55,760 nucleotides of DNA from DAOOVD01 sp035369845 (GCA_035369845.1 DAOOVD010000009.1:1-55760), one strand, 5' to 3'; shown: positions 35,225-43,574, counted from the stretch's first letter. The notes: generated by a model from the letters alone, not told the origin. A program made the numbers and translations.

Positions 35225-35306
35225 AGACAGTCTCCGAATCAAAATTATGCTGATCGCTCCGGAAGGAAATAAGATAAAATAAAAGAATATATTTCGCAGC
35301 TTATAA

Positions 35307-35362
35307 CCGGTCCGGCGAAACGCCTGGAAGGGAGACAGTCCGCGTAGCCCGCGGGGACCCGG
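35307..35362 (+). promoter_or_regulatory. Three-way-junction leader upstream of the LysE-type exporter
   Basis: CCGGTCC (35307) pairs with GGACCCGG (35355, one bulged C). Within it are two hairpins, GGCGAAACGCC (35314-35324) and CCGCG-TAGCC-CGCGG (35340-35354), joined by TGGAAGGGAGACAGT. The structure ends about 32 bases before the start codon and is followed by AAAAATTTAAGTTTTT. It is riboswitch-like in plan, but I cannot match it to a known class. Confidence 0.4.
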
Positions 35363-35394
35363 AAAAATTTAAGTTTTTGAAAAAAGGTGTTTAT

Positions 35395-36075
35395 TTGGAA
35401 CTGGCGGCAATCTTTGCTACAGCTTTTGTTTTGGGTTTTTCGGGGGCGATGATGCCCGGCCCGCTGCTGACGGTCACCGTGGCGGAAAGCGTCAAACGAG
35501 GCTTTGCAGCAGGGCCGCTCGTCGTTCTGGGTCACGCTGTCCTTGAACTTTCCCTCGTTGTCGCTCTGGCCGGCGGGCTTTCCGTTATTATAACCGGGGC
35601 CGCGGTGTCCCGGACGATTGCCGTGCTCGGCGGACTTTTTTTGATTTACCTGGGCTGCGGCATGGCCGGGGACGCTTTGAAGGGAAAGGTATCCCTCGAA
35701 GCGGTCCGCTCCGCCGGGGGCGGCCGGGCTCCTGCCGTTGACGGCGCCGCCGGTGCGGCGGCGGGCGAAAGAAGGATGCACCCGGTTGCCGCCGGTGTTT
35801 TGACCAGTGTTTCCAACCCGTACTGGACCCTCTGGTGGGCCACCATCGGCCTCGGTTATATCACAATGTCCCTGCGCAGCGGCTACGCCGGGCTCGCCTC
35901 TTTTTTCACCGGCCATATTCTGGCCGACCTTGTCTGGTACAGCGCGGTTGCCGCGGCTGTTACGGGCGGGAAAAGAGTCCTGGGCGACCGGGTGTACAGG
36001 GGGATCGTGACCGCCTGCGGGATATTTCTGGTGGGACTGGGCGGATATTTCCTTTATTTCGGGTTGTTTACATGA
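35395..36075 (+). CDS. LysE/RhtB-family amino acid exporter
   Basis: About 226 residues, six membrane helices. The N-terminus FVLGFSGAMMPGPLLTVTVAESVKRG is the LysE family signature (shown in parts: GFSGAMMPGPLLT and VAESVKRGF), and SNPYWTLWWATIGLGY is the typical central motif. A hydrophilic Ala/Gly-rich insert (about 105-130) separates helices 3 and 4. TTG 35395 is preferred because GGTG lies 5 bases upstream; TTG 35377 has no site. Known: exports amino acids or similar small molecules. Cargo unknown. Confidence 0.78.
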   Translation: MELAAIFATAFVLGFSGAMMPGPLLTVTVAESVKRGFAAGPLVVLGHAVLELSLVVALAGGLSVIITGAAVSRTIAVLGGLFLIYLGCGMAGDALKGKVSLEAVRSAGGGRAPAVDGAAGAAAGERRMHPVAAGVLTSVSNPYWTLWWATIGLGYITMSLRSGYAGLASFFTGHILADLVWYSAVAAAVTGGKRVLGDRVYRGIVTACGIFLVGLGGYFLYFGLFT

Positions 36076-36127
36076 AGGCTTTGGAGATCGGTAAAACTAT
36101 TTCAGAACGCTGAAAGGGGGAAAAGGA

Positions 36128-37528
36128 GTGTCGGTGGTGTTTTGCGGAGTGGTTCCGCACCCCCCCATCGCCGTCCCGGAGGTTGGCCGCGAACAGGCGG
36201 AAAGAGTTGCGGCCACCCAGAAGGCGCTTCTCGAACTGGGCAGGCGTTTGAAGGGGAGCGGAGCGGAAACGGTGGTTATAATCTCTCCCCACGCGCCGGT
36301 TTTCCGCGAAGTTGTGGGGATCAACCTTTCGGCTGTTTTGAAGGGGGACCTGGGCAATTTCCGGGCGGGAGAAGTGAAGTTCAAACTGGGGAACGACCGG
36401 GATCTGGCCCGTGAAATCAAAAAAAAGGCAGTGGATTTGGGCCTTCCGGCAGTGGAATTGACGGAGGAGATCAGAAGGCGGTATGACATTGATCCGGACC
36501 TCGACCACGGGGTGACGGTGCCCCTGTATTTTCTCCGGAAGGCCGGCGTAAACCTGCCGCTGGTGCACGTTTCAATGATGGTGGCGCCGCCCGGGAAGCT
36601 TTACCTGTTCGGCGTAGCCGTGCGCAGGGCCGCCGAATCACTGGGCCGCAAGGTTGCCCTTCTCGCCAGCGGGGACCTGTCCCACTGCCTTGCTTACGGT
36701 GCTCCCGGCGGTTTCAACCCCAGGGGCGAGGAGTTCGACGAGGAGATGGCCCGCCTGCTGGCTGTCCCGGATGTGGAAGGCGTGCTGCAGCTCGATCAAA
36801 AGCTGATTAACGAGGCGGGTGAGTGCGGTTACCGGTCGATAGTCATGATGCTTGGCGCTCTTGACGGATACGACGTAAAAGCCGAGGTGCTGTCCTACGA
36901 GGGACCTTTCGGAGTGGGCTACCTGGTTGCGTCTTACGAACCCGGGGGTGAAAGCGGCGGCAAGTCCGTGCTTGAAAGGATACGGGCGGAGCAGCGGGAG
37001 AAGCTGCTGGAGCGCCGCCGGGGTGAGAGCTATCTGGCAAGAATCGCCAGGGAGACCCTGGAGAGCCATGTCAAGGGGATGCCCCCGCCGGCTGTGGACA
37101 AGGTGCCGGAGGAATTCAGGGGCAGGGCCGGTGTTTTCGTTTCGATAAAGAAAAAGGGAGATTTGAGGGGCTGTATCGGAACGGTTGAGCCGACCAGAAA
37201 GAACATAGTGGAAGAGGTCAGGGCAAACGCGATCAGCGCCGGAATTCACGACCCGCGTTTTCTTCCCGTGCGCGGGGAAGAACTGGACGACCTGGAATAT
37301 TCGGTTGACGTGCTCTTTCCCCCGGAGCCGGTAAAAGGCATCGAAGATCTCGATCCGAAAAAGTACGGTGTCATCGTGCGGTCCGGCGGGAGGAGCGGGC
37401 TGCTCCTGCCCAACCTGGAAGGTGTGGACAGCGCGGAAGAACAGGTAAGAATAGCGCGCCGGAAGGCAGGGATCGGGCCGGACGAGCCGGTCTTGCTGGA
37501 AAGGTTCGAGGTCGTCAGGTACAAGTGA
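36128..37528 (+). CDS. AmmeMemoRadiSam proteins B and A fused (MEMO1-AMMECR1)
   Basis: 466 residues. Residues 1-270 are MEMO-like (extradiol dioxygenase fold): FCGVVPHPPIAVPEVG, IISPHAPVF, DLDHGVTVPLYFL, LLASGDLSHCL. Residues about 290-460 are AMMECR1, with VFVSIKKKGDLRGCIGTVEP containing its invariant LRGCIG (given in parts: KKKGDLRGCIGT). Known: these two proteins and a radical SAM enzyme (gene at 37674) co-occur across bacteria and archaea; a role in modification of an unknown substrate is suspected. GTG start behind AAAGG-rich sequence. The fusion implies that the two act as one unit. Confidence 0.9.
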   Translation: MSVVFCGVVPHPPIAVPEVGREQAERVAATQKALLELGRRLKGSGAETVVIISPHAPVFREVVGINLSAVLKGDLGNFRAGEVKFKLGNDRDLAREIKKKAVDLGLPAVELTEEIRRRYDIDPDLDHGVTVPLYFLRKAGVNLPLVHVSMMVAPPGKLYLFGVAVRRAAESLGRKVALLASGDLSHCLAYGAPGGFNPRGEEFDEEMARLLAVPDVEGVLQLDQKLINEAGECGYRSIVMMLGALDGYDVKAEVLSYEGPFGVGYLVASYEPGGESGGKSVLERIRAEQREKLLERRRGESYLARIARETLESHVKGMPPPAVDKVPEEFRGRAGVFVSIKKKGDLRGCIGTVEPTRKNIVEEVRANAISAGIHDPRFLPVRGEELDDLEYSVDVLFPPEPVKGIEDLDPKKYGVIVRSGGRSGLLLPNLEGVDSAEEQVRIARRKAGIGPDEPVLLERFEVVRYK

Positions 37529-37673
37529 CTCGGGTGCTCCGCGCCCCCGGTTTCGCAGCCTGTCTTCGCAAAAGTGCGCTTTAGGCGCTTTCGCAATGTC
37601 GTTCGCCGCCGGCAAAAACCGTAAAGAGAACGGTCCGGCCAGGAGCGCAAGTTAAAGTGAGAGGATTTTTACC
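37529..37673. repeat. Short intergenic repeat-family member
   Basis: GCGCCCCCGGTTTCGCAGC (37547) closely matches GCGCCCCTGGTTTCGCAGC at 53008. CGCAATGTCGTTCGCC (37592-37607) resembles CGCAATATCGCTCGCT at 52947. Non-coding; CGCC-rich hairpins. Confidence 0.5.
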
Positions 37674-38675
37674 GTGAAGGAAGCCCTTTATTACGAAAAG
37701 AAAGAGGACAATATGGCCGCCTGCCGGCTCTGTCCCAAGCTTTGCACCGTCCAGGAAGGCAAGGCCGGTTTCTGCCGGGTGAGGCGGAACCGGGGGGGTA
37801 CGCTTTACGCGGCGAACTACGGCAAAGTCACCTCCTGCGGGCTGGACCCCATTGAAAAGAAGCCTCTGTATCATTTTTACCCCGGCTCCTATATCCTTTC
37901 TTTCGGAACGCTGGGCTGCAACCTGCGTTGCGGCTTCTGCCAGAACTGGAGCATAGCCCACGGCAACCCGCGCACTTACCGGATATCGCCGGAAGAGGCG
38001 GTGGCGATGGCCCTCCGGCAGGACGTTCGCGGATCTGCGAATATCGGCATCGCCTATACCTACTCGGAACCTTTTATGTGGTACGAGTTTGTCCTGGATA
38101 CCGCGAAACTCGCCCGTAAGGCCGGTCTCAAAAACGTCCTGGTCACCAACGGTTACGTCAACGAAACCCCGTTGCGCGAAATTCTGCCCTTTATCGACGC
38201 TATGAACATAGACGTGAAAGGCTTTACCGACGGGTACTACCGGAAGAACTGCGCGGGCAGGCTGGAGCCGGTCATCAGGACGGTTGAAATCGCCCGCACC
38301 GGATGCCACGTTGAGCTCACCACACTGCTTGTAACGGGTTTGAACGACTCGCGGGAGGAAATAGCAATGCTGGCGGACTGGGTTGCCGGCCTGGACCCGG
38401 AAATACCGCTGCATTTTTCCCGTTACTTCCCCAATTATGAGTTCGACCTGCCGGCCACGCCTTTTGAAACGCTCGAAAGGGCCAGAGACATTGCCGCGGA
38501 AAAGCTCTCCCACGTGTATATAGGCAACGCTCCCGCACTTGACGCCGGCAATACTTTCTGCCCCGGGTGCGGGGAGGAAGTTGTCGGCAGGTTCGGCTAC
38601 AGCGTCCGGACGGCCGGACTGGACGGCAACAAGTGCCGCAAATGCGGCCGCATGATCAACATTGTCGGGATCTGA
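37674..38675 (+). CDS. amrS: AmmeMemoRadiSam radical SAM enzyme
   Basis: 333 residues. The N-terminus has a Cys pair region (CRLCPKLCTVQEGKAGFCRV) usual for this family. The radical SAM cluster is CNLRCGFCQN near residue 83. Later come YTYSEPFMWYEF, VTNGYVNETPL and MNIDVKGFTDGYY. A C-terminal zinc ribbon (CPGCGEEVVGR, KCRKCGR) closes it. Known: partner of the AMMECR1 and MEMO proteins. GTG start preceded by GAGAGGA. It lies just downstream of the fused partner. Confidence 0.92.
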   Translation: MKEALYYEKKEDNMAACRLCPKLCTVQEGKAGFCRVRRNRGGTLYAANYGKVTSCGLDPIEKKPLYHFYPGSYILSFGTLGCNLRCGFCQNWSIAHGNPRTYRISPEEAVAMALRQDVRGSANIGIAYTYSEPFMWYEFVLDTAKLARKAGLKNVLVTNGYVNETPLREILPFIDAMNIDVKGFTDGYYRKNCAGRLEPVIRTVEIARTGCHVELTTLLVTGLNDSREEIAMLADWVAGLDPEIPLHFSRYFPNYEFDLPATPFETLERARDIAAEKLSHVYIGNAPALDAGNTFCPGCGEEVVGRFGYSVRTAGLDGNKCRKCGRMINIVGI

Positions 38676-38782
38676 CGGATCTATAATTGCTTTGATTTTA
38701 GAATTTTGATATATTTTCGGAAGGTTGTCCAGTATCGAAGTAACCAAGTGCCTTGCAAGATCAATTTACCGGGGGCGAAAGT

Positions 38783-39430
38783 ATGAAACAGTTTGCTGTA
38801 ATCGGGCTCGGGCGTTTTGGGAAAAGCCTGGCCCTTACGCTCGCCAGGATGGGCTACGATGTTCTGGCGGTTGACACGAATGAAGAAAAAGTGAACGACA
38901 TCATGGGTAAAGTCACTCACGCGGTTCAGGTGGACGCCATGGATGAACAGGCTTTGAAAGCGCTGGGCATTCGAAATTTCGACGTGGTGGTCGTGGCCAT
39001 CGGGCAGGATATCCAGGCAAACATCCTGGTCACGGTAATGCTTAAGGATCTGGGCGTTAAAAAAGTTGTATCCAAGGTGGTTACCGAATTGCATGGAAAG
39101 GTTCTGGAAAGGATCGGCGCCGACAAAGTGGTGTTTCCGGAGCGGGATATGGGGGTTCGGGTGGCCCAGGCCCTTGTCTCAAAAAATATCATGGACCAGA
39201 TCAACCTTTCTCCTGATTACAGCATCATCGAACTGATGGCCCCGGAAGAATTTATCGGAAAAACGCTGGCGGAAGGCGCTGTCAGGGTTAAGCACGGGGT
39301 AACCGTGCTTGCCATCAGGCGGGGCAATGAAGTGATCATTTCTCCCGGGGCCAAGCATGTGGTCAACGAGGGGGATGTCCTGGTGATAATAGGGAGGAAC
39401 GACAAGTTGAAAGAACTCGAAGAAAAATAG
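38783..39430 (+). CDS. ktrA: Potassium uptake regulatory subunit (KtrA/TrkA type)
   Basis: 215 residues: RCK_N with FAVIGLGRFGKSLALTLARM (nucleotide loop) and VLAVDTNEEKV, HAVQVDAMDEQALKALGI, then an RCK_C domain (about 135-215) with GVTVLAIRRGNEVIISPGA. ATG 38783 follows GGGGGCGAAAGT; the longer frame from 38753 is not used. Known: gates the KtrB pore in response to ATP/ADP; the RCK_C domain is a c-di-AMP target in Firmicutes. The KtrB gene lies 4.8 kb away at 44276. Terminator follows. Confidence 0.88.
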   Translation: MKQFAVIGLGRFGKSLALTLARMGYDVLAVDTNEEKVNDIMGKVTHAVQVDAMDEQALKALGIRNFDVVVVAIGQDIQANILVTVMLKDLGVKKVVSKVVTELHGKVLERIGADKVVFPERDMGVRVAQALVSKNIMDQINLSPDYSIIELMAPEEFIGKTLAEGAVRVKHGVTVLAIRRGNEVIISPGAKHVVNEGDVLVIIGRNDKLKELEEK

Positions 39431-39446
39431 CGGCTGCGTCAGTGTG

Positions 39447-39477
39447 CGGCAGGTGATGGCCGTCACCTGCCGTTTTT
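39447..39477 (+). terminator. Rho-independent terminator after ktrA
   Basis: CGGCAGGTGA, loop TGGCCG, TCACCTGCCG, then TTTTT: a ten-base perfect stem with T-run. Confidence 0.92.
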
Positions 39478-39850
39478 AAATGCCGGAACATTCCTTTTTT
39501 CTCTTTTTTGCTTGCCGGCTGTTTAACATTTTTACAAACAGGGCAAGGATCACCCCGACCCTAATCGTGACGGCCATTGCGGTTTCTGTGCGACAAACGT
39601 ACCAGAAGAGAAGATAAAAGGTGGATATCAATATCGACATCAACATCAGCGGAAATGCTGTTTTGAAGTAATCCATAAAACCGATATACTGGCCTCTCTT
39701 TTCAGCCATAAACGGTTTAACATTTTTATAAGGCAGATATTTTACAGCAAGGAAGACACCGTAATGGAAGCCCTGGAAAAGTTCAAAAGCGGTATGCTTA
39801 AAGAGGCCGTAAAAGCCAATGTTGAGTGCGGATGGGGGTTTAAGTTGCAT
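39476..39850 (-). CDS. Small membrane protein, possibly the C-terminal fragment of an ArsB/NhaD-type permease
   Basis: 124 residues. Two or three hydrophobic segments in the second half (YFKTAFPLMLMSILISTFYL, then VTIRVGVILALFVKML) and a basic end. The stretch GQYIGFMDYFKTAFPLMLMS resembles the last-helix region of ion-transporter-superfamily permeases. No ribosome binding site is evident at the first Met. Its 3' end meets the ktrA terminator. It may be a gene remnant; a permease N-terminal remnant lies at 44008 on the other strand. Identity is uncertain. Confidence 0.45.
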   Translation of the reverse strand: MQLKPPSALNIGFYGLFKHTAFELFQGFHYGVFLAVKYLPYKNVKPFMAEKRGQYIGFMDYFKTAFPLMLMSILISTFYLLFWYVCRTETAMAVTIRVGVILALFVKMLNSRQAKKRKKECSGI

Positions 39851-39878
39851 AAATCAAGTTGAAAGAAATGCCGCTGTC

Positions 39879-40496
39879 CTATTTTAGTTTTGACTGAAAG
39901 TAATGGCTGGCGTAAATTGCCGCTAAAGGATTGTGCCCCGTAGCCCGGTCCTTTACCGCCAGGATTGTGACGGGAGCGGCGGAATGTTTGATAAAAATGC
40001 TGTCATGCCCGACACAGAGGCCGAGAAGGACGTTTAAATCGGTTTGCGCTTTATTTAAAAGCGAGGCCTGGGCCGCGGGATTGCACATGGCTTCAAACCG
40101 GCCCGGCCGTACTTTTTCATCATCCCGGAGACCCAGTTCTTCCTTGGGTCTGGCCCCGGTTTTGCACACGACCGAGGATACTGTAAAACCACCATTCTCA
40201 AATATCCTGGTTGCTTCAGCCGCTTCCCGCCGCAGACCCACGCAGAACGCCAGGCCGAGCTTGTTAAAGCCGGCCAGCCGGGAAAATTCCATAATCTCAC
40301 GGACTCTCGGCCAGACACCGTAGCCGGCCGCCTCCACCCGCGCCGACTGGCGTGCCATATTACCGTTGGATTCCTTGTAGCAGGATGCGGCTTCGTCATA
40401 TATATCACCGAACAGTTTCATCGGGCAGTTCTGTGGCAAATTTAGCGAGTCGCCTTTATAACAGGAATACGAGCCGCATTTGGCGCAATTCAACAT
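39879..40496 (-). CDS. DUF1847 metal-binding protein
   Basis: 205 residues. The N-terminal CAKCGSYSCYKGD and CPMKLFGD form a Cys cluster typical of DUF1847. GLAFCVGLRREA, VVCKTGARPKEELGL, CNPAAQASLLN and LGLCVGHDSIFIKHSAAPVT add conserved Cys/His residues that suggest metal binding. Function not known. Upstream GGAGGGGAAACC fits its ribosome binding site. Confidence 0.8.
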   Translation of the reverse strand: MLNCAKCGSYSCYKGDSLNLPQNCPMKLFGDIYDEAASCYKESNGNMARQSARVEAAGYGVWPRVREIMEFSRLAGFNKLGLAFCVGLRREAAEATRIFENGGFTVSSVVCKTGARPKEELGLRDDEKVRPGRFEAMCNPAAQASLLNKAQTDLNVLLGLCVGHDSIFIKHSAAPVTILAVKDRATGHNPLAAIYASHYFQSKLK

Positions 40497-40535
40497 GATG
40501 GTTTCCCCTCCGCAATTTTTATGGGATCCCTTCTG

Positions 40536-40955
40536 CTATTGCATTTGGTCAAGAAGTTCCACAAACAGTTCTCTGGTTAGGGGTTTCCTGCTCTCCATAT
40601 TTATCCAGCCTTTTCTCCGCGAATATAAGAAGCTGAAAGTGACTTTGTTGTTGGTCATGTTTACCTGCCCTACAGGGCCTATGGCGAACCTTCCGGCAGG
40701 CCTTATCTCAACGAGGTAATTCTCCGCGGTGATAGCCAGCATGGGAGCGTAGTATCTGCCGATGTGCTCCTCGTTTTTTTCTACTGTCGATTCGATGACC
40801 AACGGAATTACTCTCTGCCGGGGATCTGCTTCCCATAGTTTTATTTGTTCCACCGCCCACTGTTTGAGCTGTTTCATAAGTTCAATAAGCGCCGCGACCC
40901 ATTCTTCTTTTACCTTTTGATTCTGCGCCATTTCTTCTTTGTCCGGCCCGAACAT
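40536..40955 (-). CDS. Hypothetical protein
   Basis: 139 residues, soluble, no recognised family. The N-terminal third is helical with Trp, Lys and Glu (VAALIELMKQLKQWAVEQIK); the rest is beta-rich (APMLAITAENYLVEIRPAGR, KVTFSFLYSRR). GGAGGGCGAAAT precedes the ATG in minus orientation, so it is probably expressed. It is followed by DUF1847 on the same strand after 40 bases. Convergent or divergent neighbours give no functional hint. Confidence 0.6.
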   Translation of the reverse strand: MFGPDKEEMAQNQKVKEEWVAALIELMKQLKQWAVEQIKLWEADPRQRVIPLVIESTVEKNEEHIGRYYAPMLAITAENYLVEIRPAGRFAIGPVGQVNMTNNKVTFSFLYSRRKGWINMESRKPLTRELFVELLDQMQ

Positions 40956-41044
40956 ATTTCGCCCTCCGCTTGTTTTTATTCCAAATCATTATAGGCCAGC
41001 CGACGGCAGGAATCAATATAATTTTGTGAACAGGCGCAATATTA

Positions 41045-41074
41045 TTGACAATAGTTCATAAAGAGAGCTATAAT
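41045..41074 (+). promoter_or_regulatory. Consensus sigmaA promoter
   Basis: TTGACA (41045-41050), 18-base spacer, TATAAT (41069-41074): both hexamers are perfect. It points at the FeMo-cofactor-type remnant and the DUF134 gene. Confidence 0.88.
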
Positions 41075-41091
41075 TATTTTGAAATAATGAA

Positions 41092-41241
41092 GTGGACCCC
41101 AGGTTTGGTCGCGCCAACTGGTTTATAGTGATTAATATGGAAACAGGTGAATATCAAGTTGCAAGCAACGCTCAAAACTTGAACGCCAGCCAGGGTGCGG
41201 GCATTCAGTCCGCGGAAAATATCAGCCGCTACGGAGTGGGA
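41092..41241 (+). pseudogene. Fragment of a dinitrogenase iron-molybdenum cofactor (NifX/NifB-C) family gene
   Basis: The translated stretch EVDPRFGRANWFIVINMETG and AQNLNASQGAGIQSAENISR match the N-terminal 60% of the family, but the first 15 or so residues and everything after the GV are missing. No ribosome binding site precedes it, although a perfect promoter does. The frame stays open into the DUF134 gene downstream. Best read as an internally deleted relative of the intact gene at 41697. Confidence 0.7.
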
Positions 41242-41268
41242 GTTAAACGGGATAGACAGGAGGAAATT

Positions 41269-41673
41269 ATGCCCAGACCGCCAAAATGCAGGAGAGTGGA
41301 ACAGCTTCCAGGGTATACTTATTTCAAGCCGGCGGGTGTTCCCTTGCCGGAACTATTCGAGGTGGTTCTGTCGGTGGAGGAGCTCGAGGCCATCCGTCTC
41401 AGGGACCTGACGGGGGTGGACCATGAAGAGTGCGCTGCCAAAATGTCCGTGTCACGGCCCACCTTTCACAGAATACTGACCTCCGCCAGGCGAAAGATAG
41501 CCCACGCCCTGGTAAACGGGGAAGCGTTGAGGGTGAAGGGAGGGAACTTCGAGCCGGTACATTACAGGTTGAAGTGCGTGAACTGCGGCCATCAGTGGGA
41601 AGGAACCGTCTGCCGCAGGCGAACCGTATGCCCGCTGTGTCATGGAAACGAGTGGCAAAAAATTGATGTTTAA
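41269..41673 (+). CDS. DUF134-family DNA-binding protein with zinc ribbon
   Basis: 134 residues from ATG 41269 with AGGAGG at 41258-41263. DUF134 hallmarks are MPRPPKCRRVE, LSVEELEAIRLRDLTGVDHE (helix-turn-helix), SRPTFHRILTSARRKIAHAL, and a C-terminal zinc ribbon (CVNCGHQWEGTVC, CPLCHGNEW). Known: usually found next to FeMo-cofactor-type small proteins and Mrp-type ATPases. Inferred: a transcription factor for the neighbouring gene 41697. An in-frame upstream extension exists but is the remnant described separately. Confidence 0.88.
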   Translation: MPRPPKCRRVEQLPGYTYFKPAGVPLPELFEVVLSVEELEAIRLRDLTGVDHEECAAKMSVSRPTFHRILTSARRKIAHALVNGEALRVKGGNFEPVHYRLKCVNCGHQWEGTVCRRRTVCPLCHGNEWQKIDV

Positions 41674-41696
41674 AAAACACACGGAGGTATCGTTAA

Positions 41697-42059
41697 ATGA
41701 AAATCGCAATGCCTTACCTGGAAGGAGAGGTCAACGCGCATTTCGGGAGCAGCCGCGAGTTCGTCATTTTCGAGACGGAAAACGGGCAGATAACAGGCAA
41801 AAAAATTATCACCAATGAAATGGCTCATAACCACGGCGGGCTGATCCAAATGCTGAGGGACGAGGGGACCGATGTGGTGATCACGGGCGGGATCGGCATG
41901 CCTATGGCGAACGCCCTGCAGCGAACCGGCATCAAAATTGTAACGGGAGCGTCGGGCGATGTGGAGCGGGTTGCCGGAAACTATCTAAACGGCCGGCTTG
42001 TTTCCAGGTCTGTAAGATGCAGCTGCAGCGGGCGTTACGGCTACGGACGGGAACGTTAG
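41697..42059 (+). CDS. Dinitrogenase iron-molybdenum cofactor family protein
   Basis: 120 residues, RNase-H-like fold of the NifX/NafY family: MKIAMPYLEGEVNAHFGSS, FVIFETENGQITGKK, GTDVVITGGIGMPMANALQR. It ends in a Cys-containing tail (CSCSGRYGYGRER). Known: binds Fe-S or FeMo-cofactor-like clusters; outside nitrogen fixers the role is not established. ACGGAGG-type site precedes the ATG. Follows the DUF134 regulator by 23 bases. Confidence 0.88.
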   Translation: MKIAMPYLEGEVNAHFGSSREFVIFETENGQITGKKIITNEMAHNHGGLIQMLRDEGTDVVITGGIGMPMANALQRTGIKIVTGASGDVERVAGNYLNGRLVSRSVRCSCSGRYGYGRER

Positions 42060-42156
42060 ACGCTTTTTTGCCGCTGCGGATCCGGCAGGGACAACCGCTT
42101 GAAGCGGGAGAATTATTTATTGGAGATCTGCCGGAAAGGAGGTTTGAGCCAAAAGA

Positions 42157-42594
42157 ATGATAAAAAAAATTCTCGTGGCTTACGACAACGGTAAAAAAGC
42201 GCGTAAGGCCCTGGAAATAGCGACGGAAATAGCAAAAAAATTCGATGCGGAAATATATATCTTTACCTCCGTAAAAATGCCTGAAATAGTTTCCTCGGTG
42301 GCCGGCCACGATATACTGAAGAAGCTTGAGGAGAAGAGTTGCGAATATTTTAAAGACGAGTTGGGGGAGGCCGGGGAAAAGGTTAAAAAGGAAGGCGTCC
42401 GGGTTCAGCTTGTGATCGTGCAGGAAAGTCCCGGGGCCGCAATCGTGAGTTTTGCCGAAAGGGAGAAAATCGACCTGATCACAATGGGTTCCCGCAACCG
42501 GGGCCTGTTTGAAGGTCTTTTACTGGGCCTGGGCAGTGTCGCCAACTACGTGATCCAGCATGCAAGGTGCCCGGTGCTGATTACCAGGGACTAG
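42157..42594 (+). CDS. Universal stress protein (UspA family)
   Basis: 145 residues: MIKKILVAYDNGKKARKALE at the start and the ATP-binding region MGSRNRGLFEGLLLGLGSVA followed by HARCPVLI at the end. Cytoplasmic, alpha/beta fold. AAAGGAGG lies upstream. Convergent with dapB, 12 bases apart at the 3' ends. Confidence 0.9.
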   Translation: MIKKILVAYDNGKKARKALEIATEIAKKFDAEIYIFTSVKMPEIVSSVAGHDILKKLEEKSCEYFKDELGEAGEKVKKEGVRVQLVIVQESPGAAIVSFAEREKIDLITMGSRNRGLFEGLLLGLGSVANYVIQHARCPVLITRD

Positions 42595-42606
42595 CCCGTG
42601 CGCTTG

Positions 42607-43467
42607 TCAGGAAACGTCCTCCTTGGCGGCACGCGATATTGCCGGCGGTTCCAATCCCAAAATTTCCTCGACCGAATATATGCCCGGCGGCTGCAAATGC
42701 ACGAATCTTATCACTTTTTGCAGGCAGTCGGTAAAAGCGTTGCGGTTTATCGACTCGTGCTTGATCTCCAGGCGCTCGTTGTCGCTTACAAAGACTATTT
42801 TGTGAATTCCTACCGTGCCGCCCCCGCGAATGGCGTGGACGGCTATTTCTTTTCCCTTGCTGCTTTTATTTCCCTGCCTGCCGAAGAGCAATCCTTTTTC
42901 CGGGTTTATGCCCGCGCTTTCGGCAACCAGTCTGGCAAGGCGTATGGCTGTCCCTGAAGGCGCGTCCTTCTTGTAGCGGTGGTGCTCCTCTATTATCTCG
43001 ATATCGAAACCGTTCAGCACTTTTGCCGTTTTTTTGGCCAGGTTGATAAGCAGGTTTATGCCGATGGAGAGGTTGGGCGCCATAACCAGGCTCACATTGT
43101 ACATGCTGGCAATGGAACGCAACGCCTCGGTCTGAAACTTCGTGAATCCGGTGGTGCCCACGATCAGGTGGGCGCCGAATTTGGCCGCGGCTTTGAGGTT
43201 GACAAGCCCGGCCTCGGGAGTGGTAAAGTCGATTACAATTTCCGGGCGTGTGGAATGTAGAGACTGAACGAGTTGATCGCTTCCATGTACGGTTAGACCC
43301 GTCCGGGGAAGTTCCAGGATGTCTCCCAGGTCTTTGCCCGCTTTTTCGCCGCCGCTGCTGCTTACCACCAGCACAAGTTTGACGGAATGATCCTTCAACA
43401 GATTCCGGGCCACGACCCGGCCCATCCGGCCGATGCCGAAAAGCGCTACTCTCACAGCCGTGGACAT
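42607..43467 (-). CDS. dapB: 4-hydroxy-tetrahydrodipicolinate reductase
   Basis: 286 residues from ATG 43467 behind GGGGGG; the longer frame to 43758 runs through the riboswitch and is not coding. VRVALFGIGRMGRVVARNL (NAD(P)H loop), VIDFTTPEAGL, LIVGTTGFTKFQ, APNLSIGINLL and the catalytic HHRYKKDAPSGTA define DapB. Known: NAD(P)H-dependent step of the lysine/diaminopimelate pathway, which feeds cell-wall synthesis and, in spore formers, dipicolinate. Other dap genes are not adjacent. It lies downstream of a c-di-AMP riboswitch and a terminator hairpin. Confidence 0.9.
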   Translation of the reverse strand: MSTAVRVALFGIGRMGRVVARNLLKDHSVKLVLVVSSSGGEKAGKDLGDILELPRTGLTVHGSDQLVQSLHSTRPEIVIDFTTPEAGLVNLKAAAKFGAHLIVGTTGFTKFQTEALRSIASMYNVSLVMAPNLSIGINLLINLAKKTAKVLNGFDIEIIEEHHRYKKDAPSGTAIRLARLVAESAGINPEKGLLFGRQGNKSSKGKEIAVHAIRGGGTVGIHKIVFVSDNERLEIKHESINRNAFTDCLQKVIRFVHLQPPGIYSVEEILGLEPPAISRAAKEDVS

Positions 43468-43493
43468 GCATTTTACCCCCCTGTTTTTAAAGA

Positions 43494-43522
43494 TAAAAAA
43501 ACCGCGGTCAACCGCCGGGGTT
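43494..43522 (-). terminator. Terminator/expression platform in the dapB leader
   Basis: On the minus strand AACCCCGGCGGT, TG, ACCGCGGTT is followed by a run of seven T, ending 26 bases before the dapB start. It follows the c-di-AMP aptamer and is well placed as its expression platform. Confidence 0.7.
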
Positions 43523-43574
43523 AAAAGAGATGTGCATAGCGCAAAGCAAAGCTGAGCAAAACTCGCGGCTTTTA

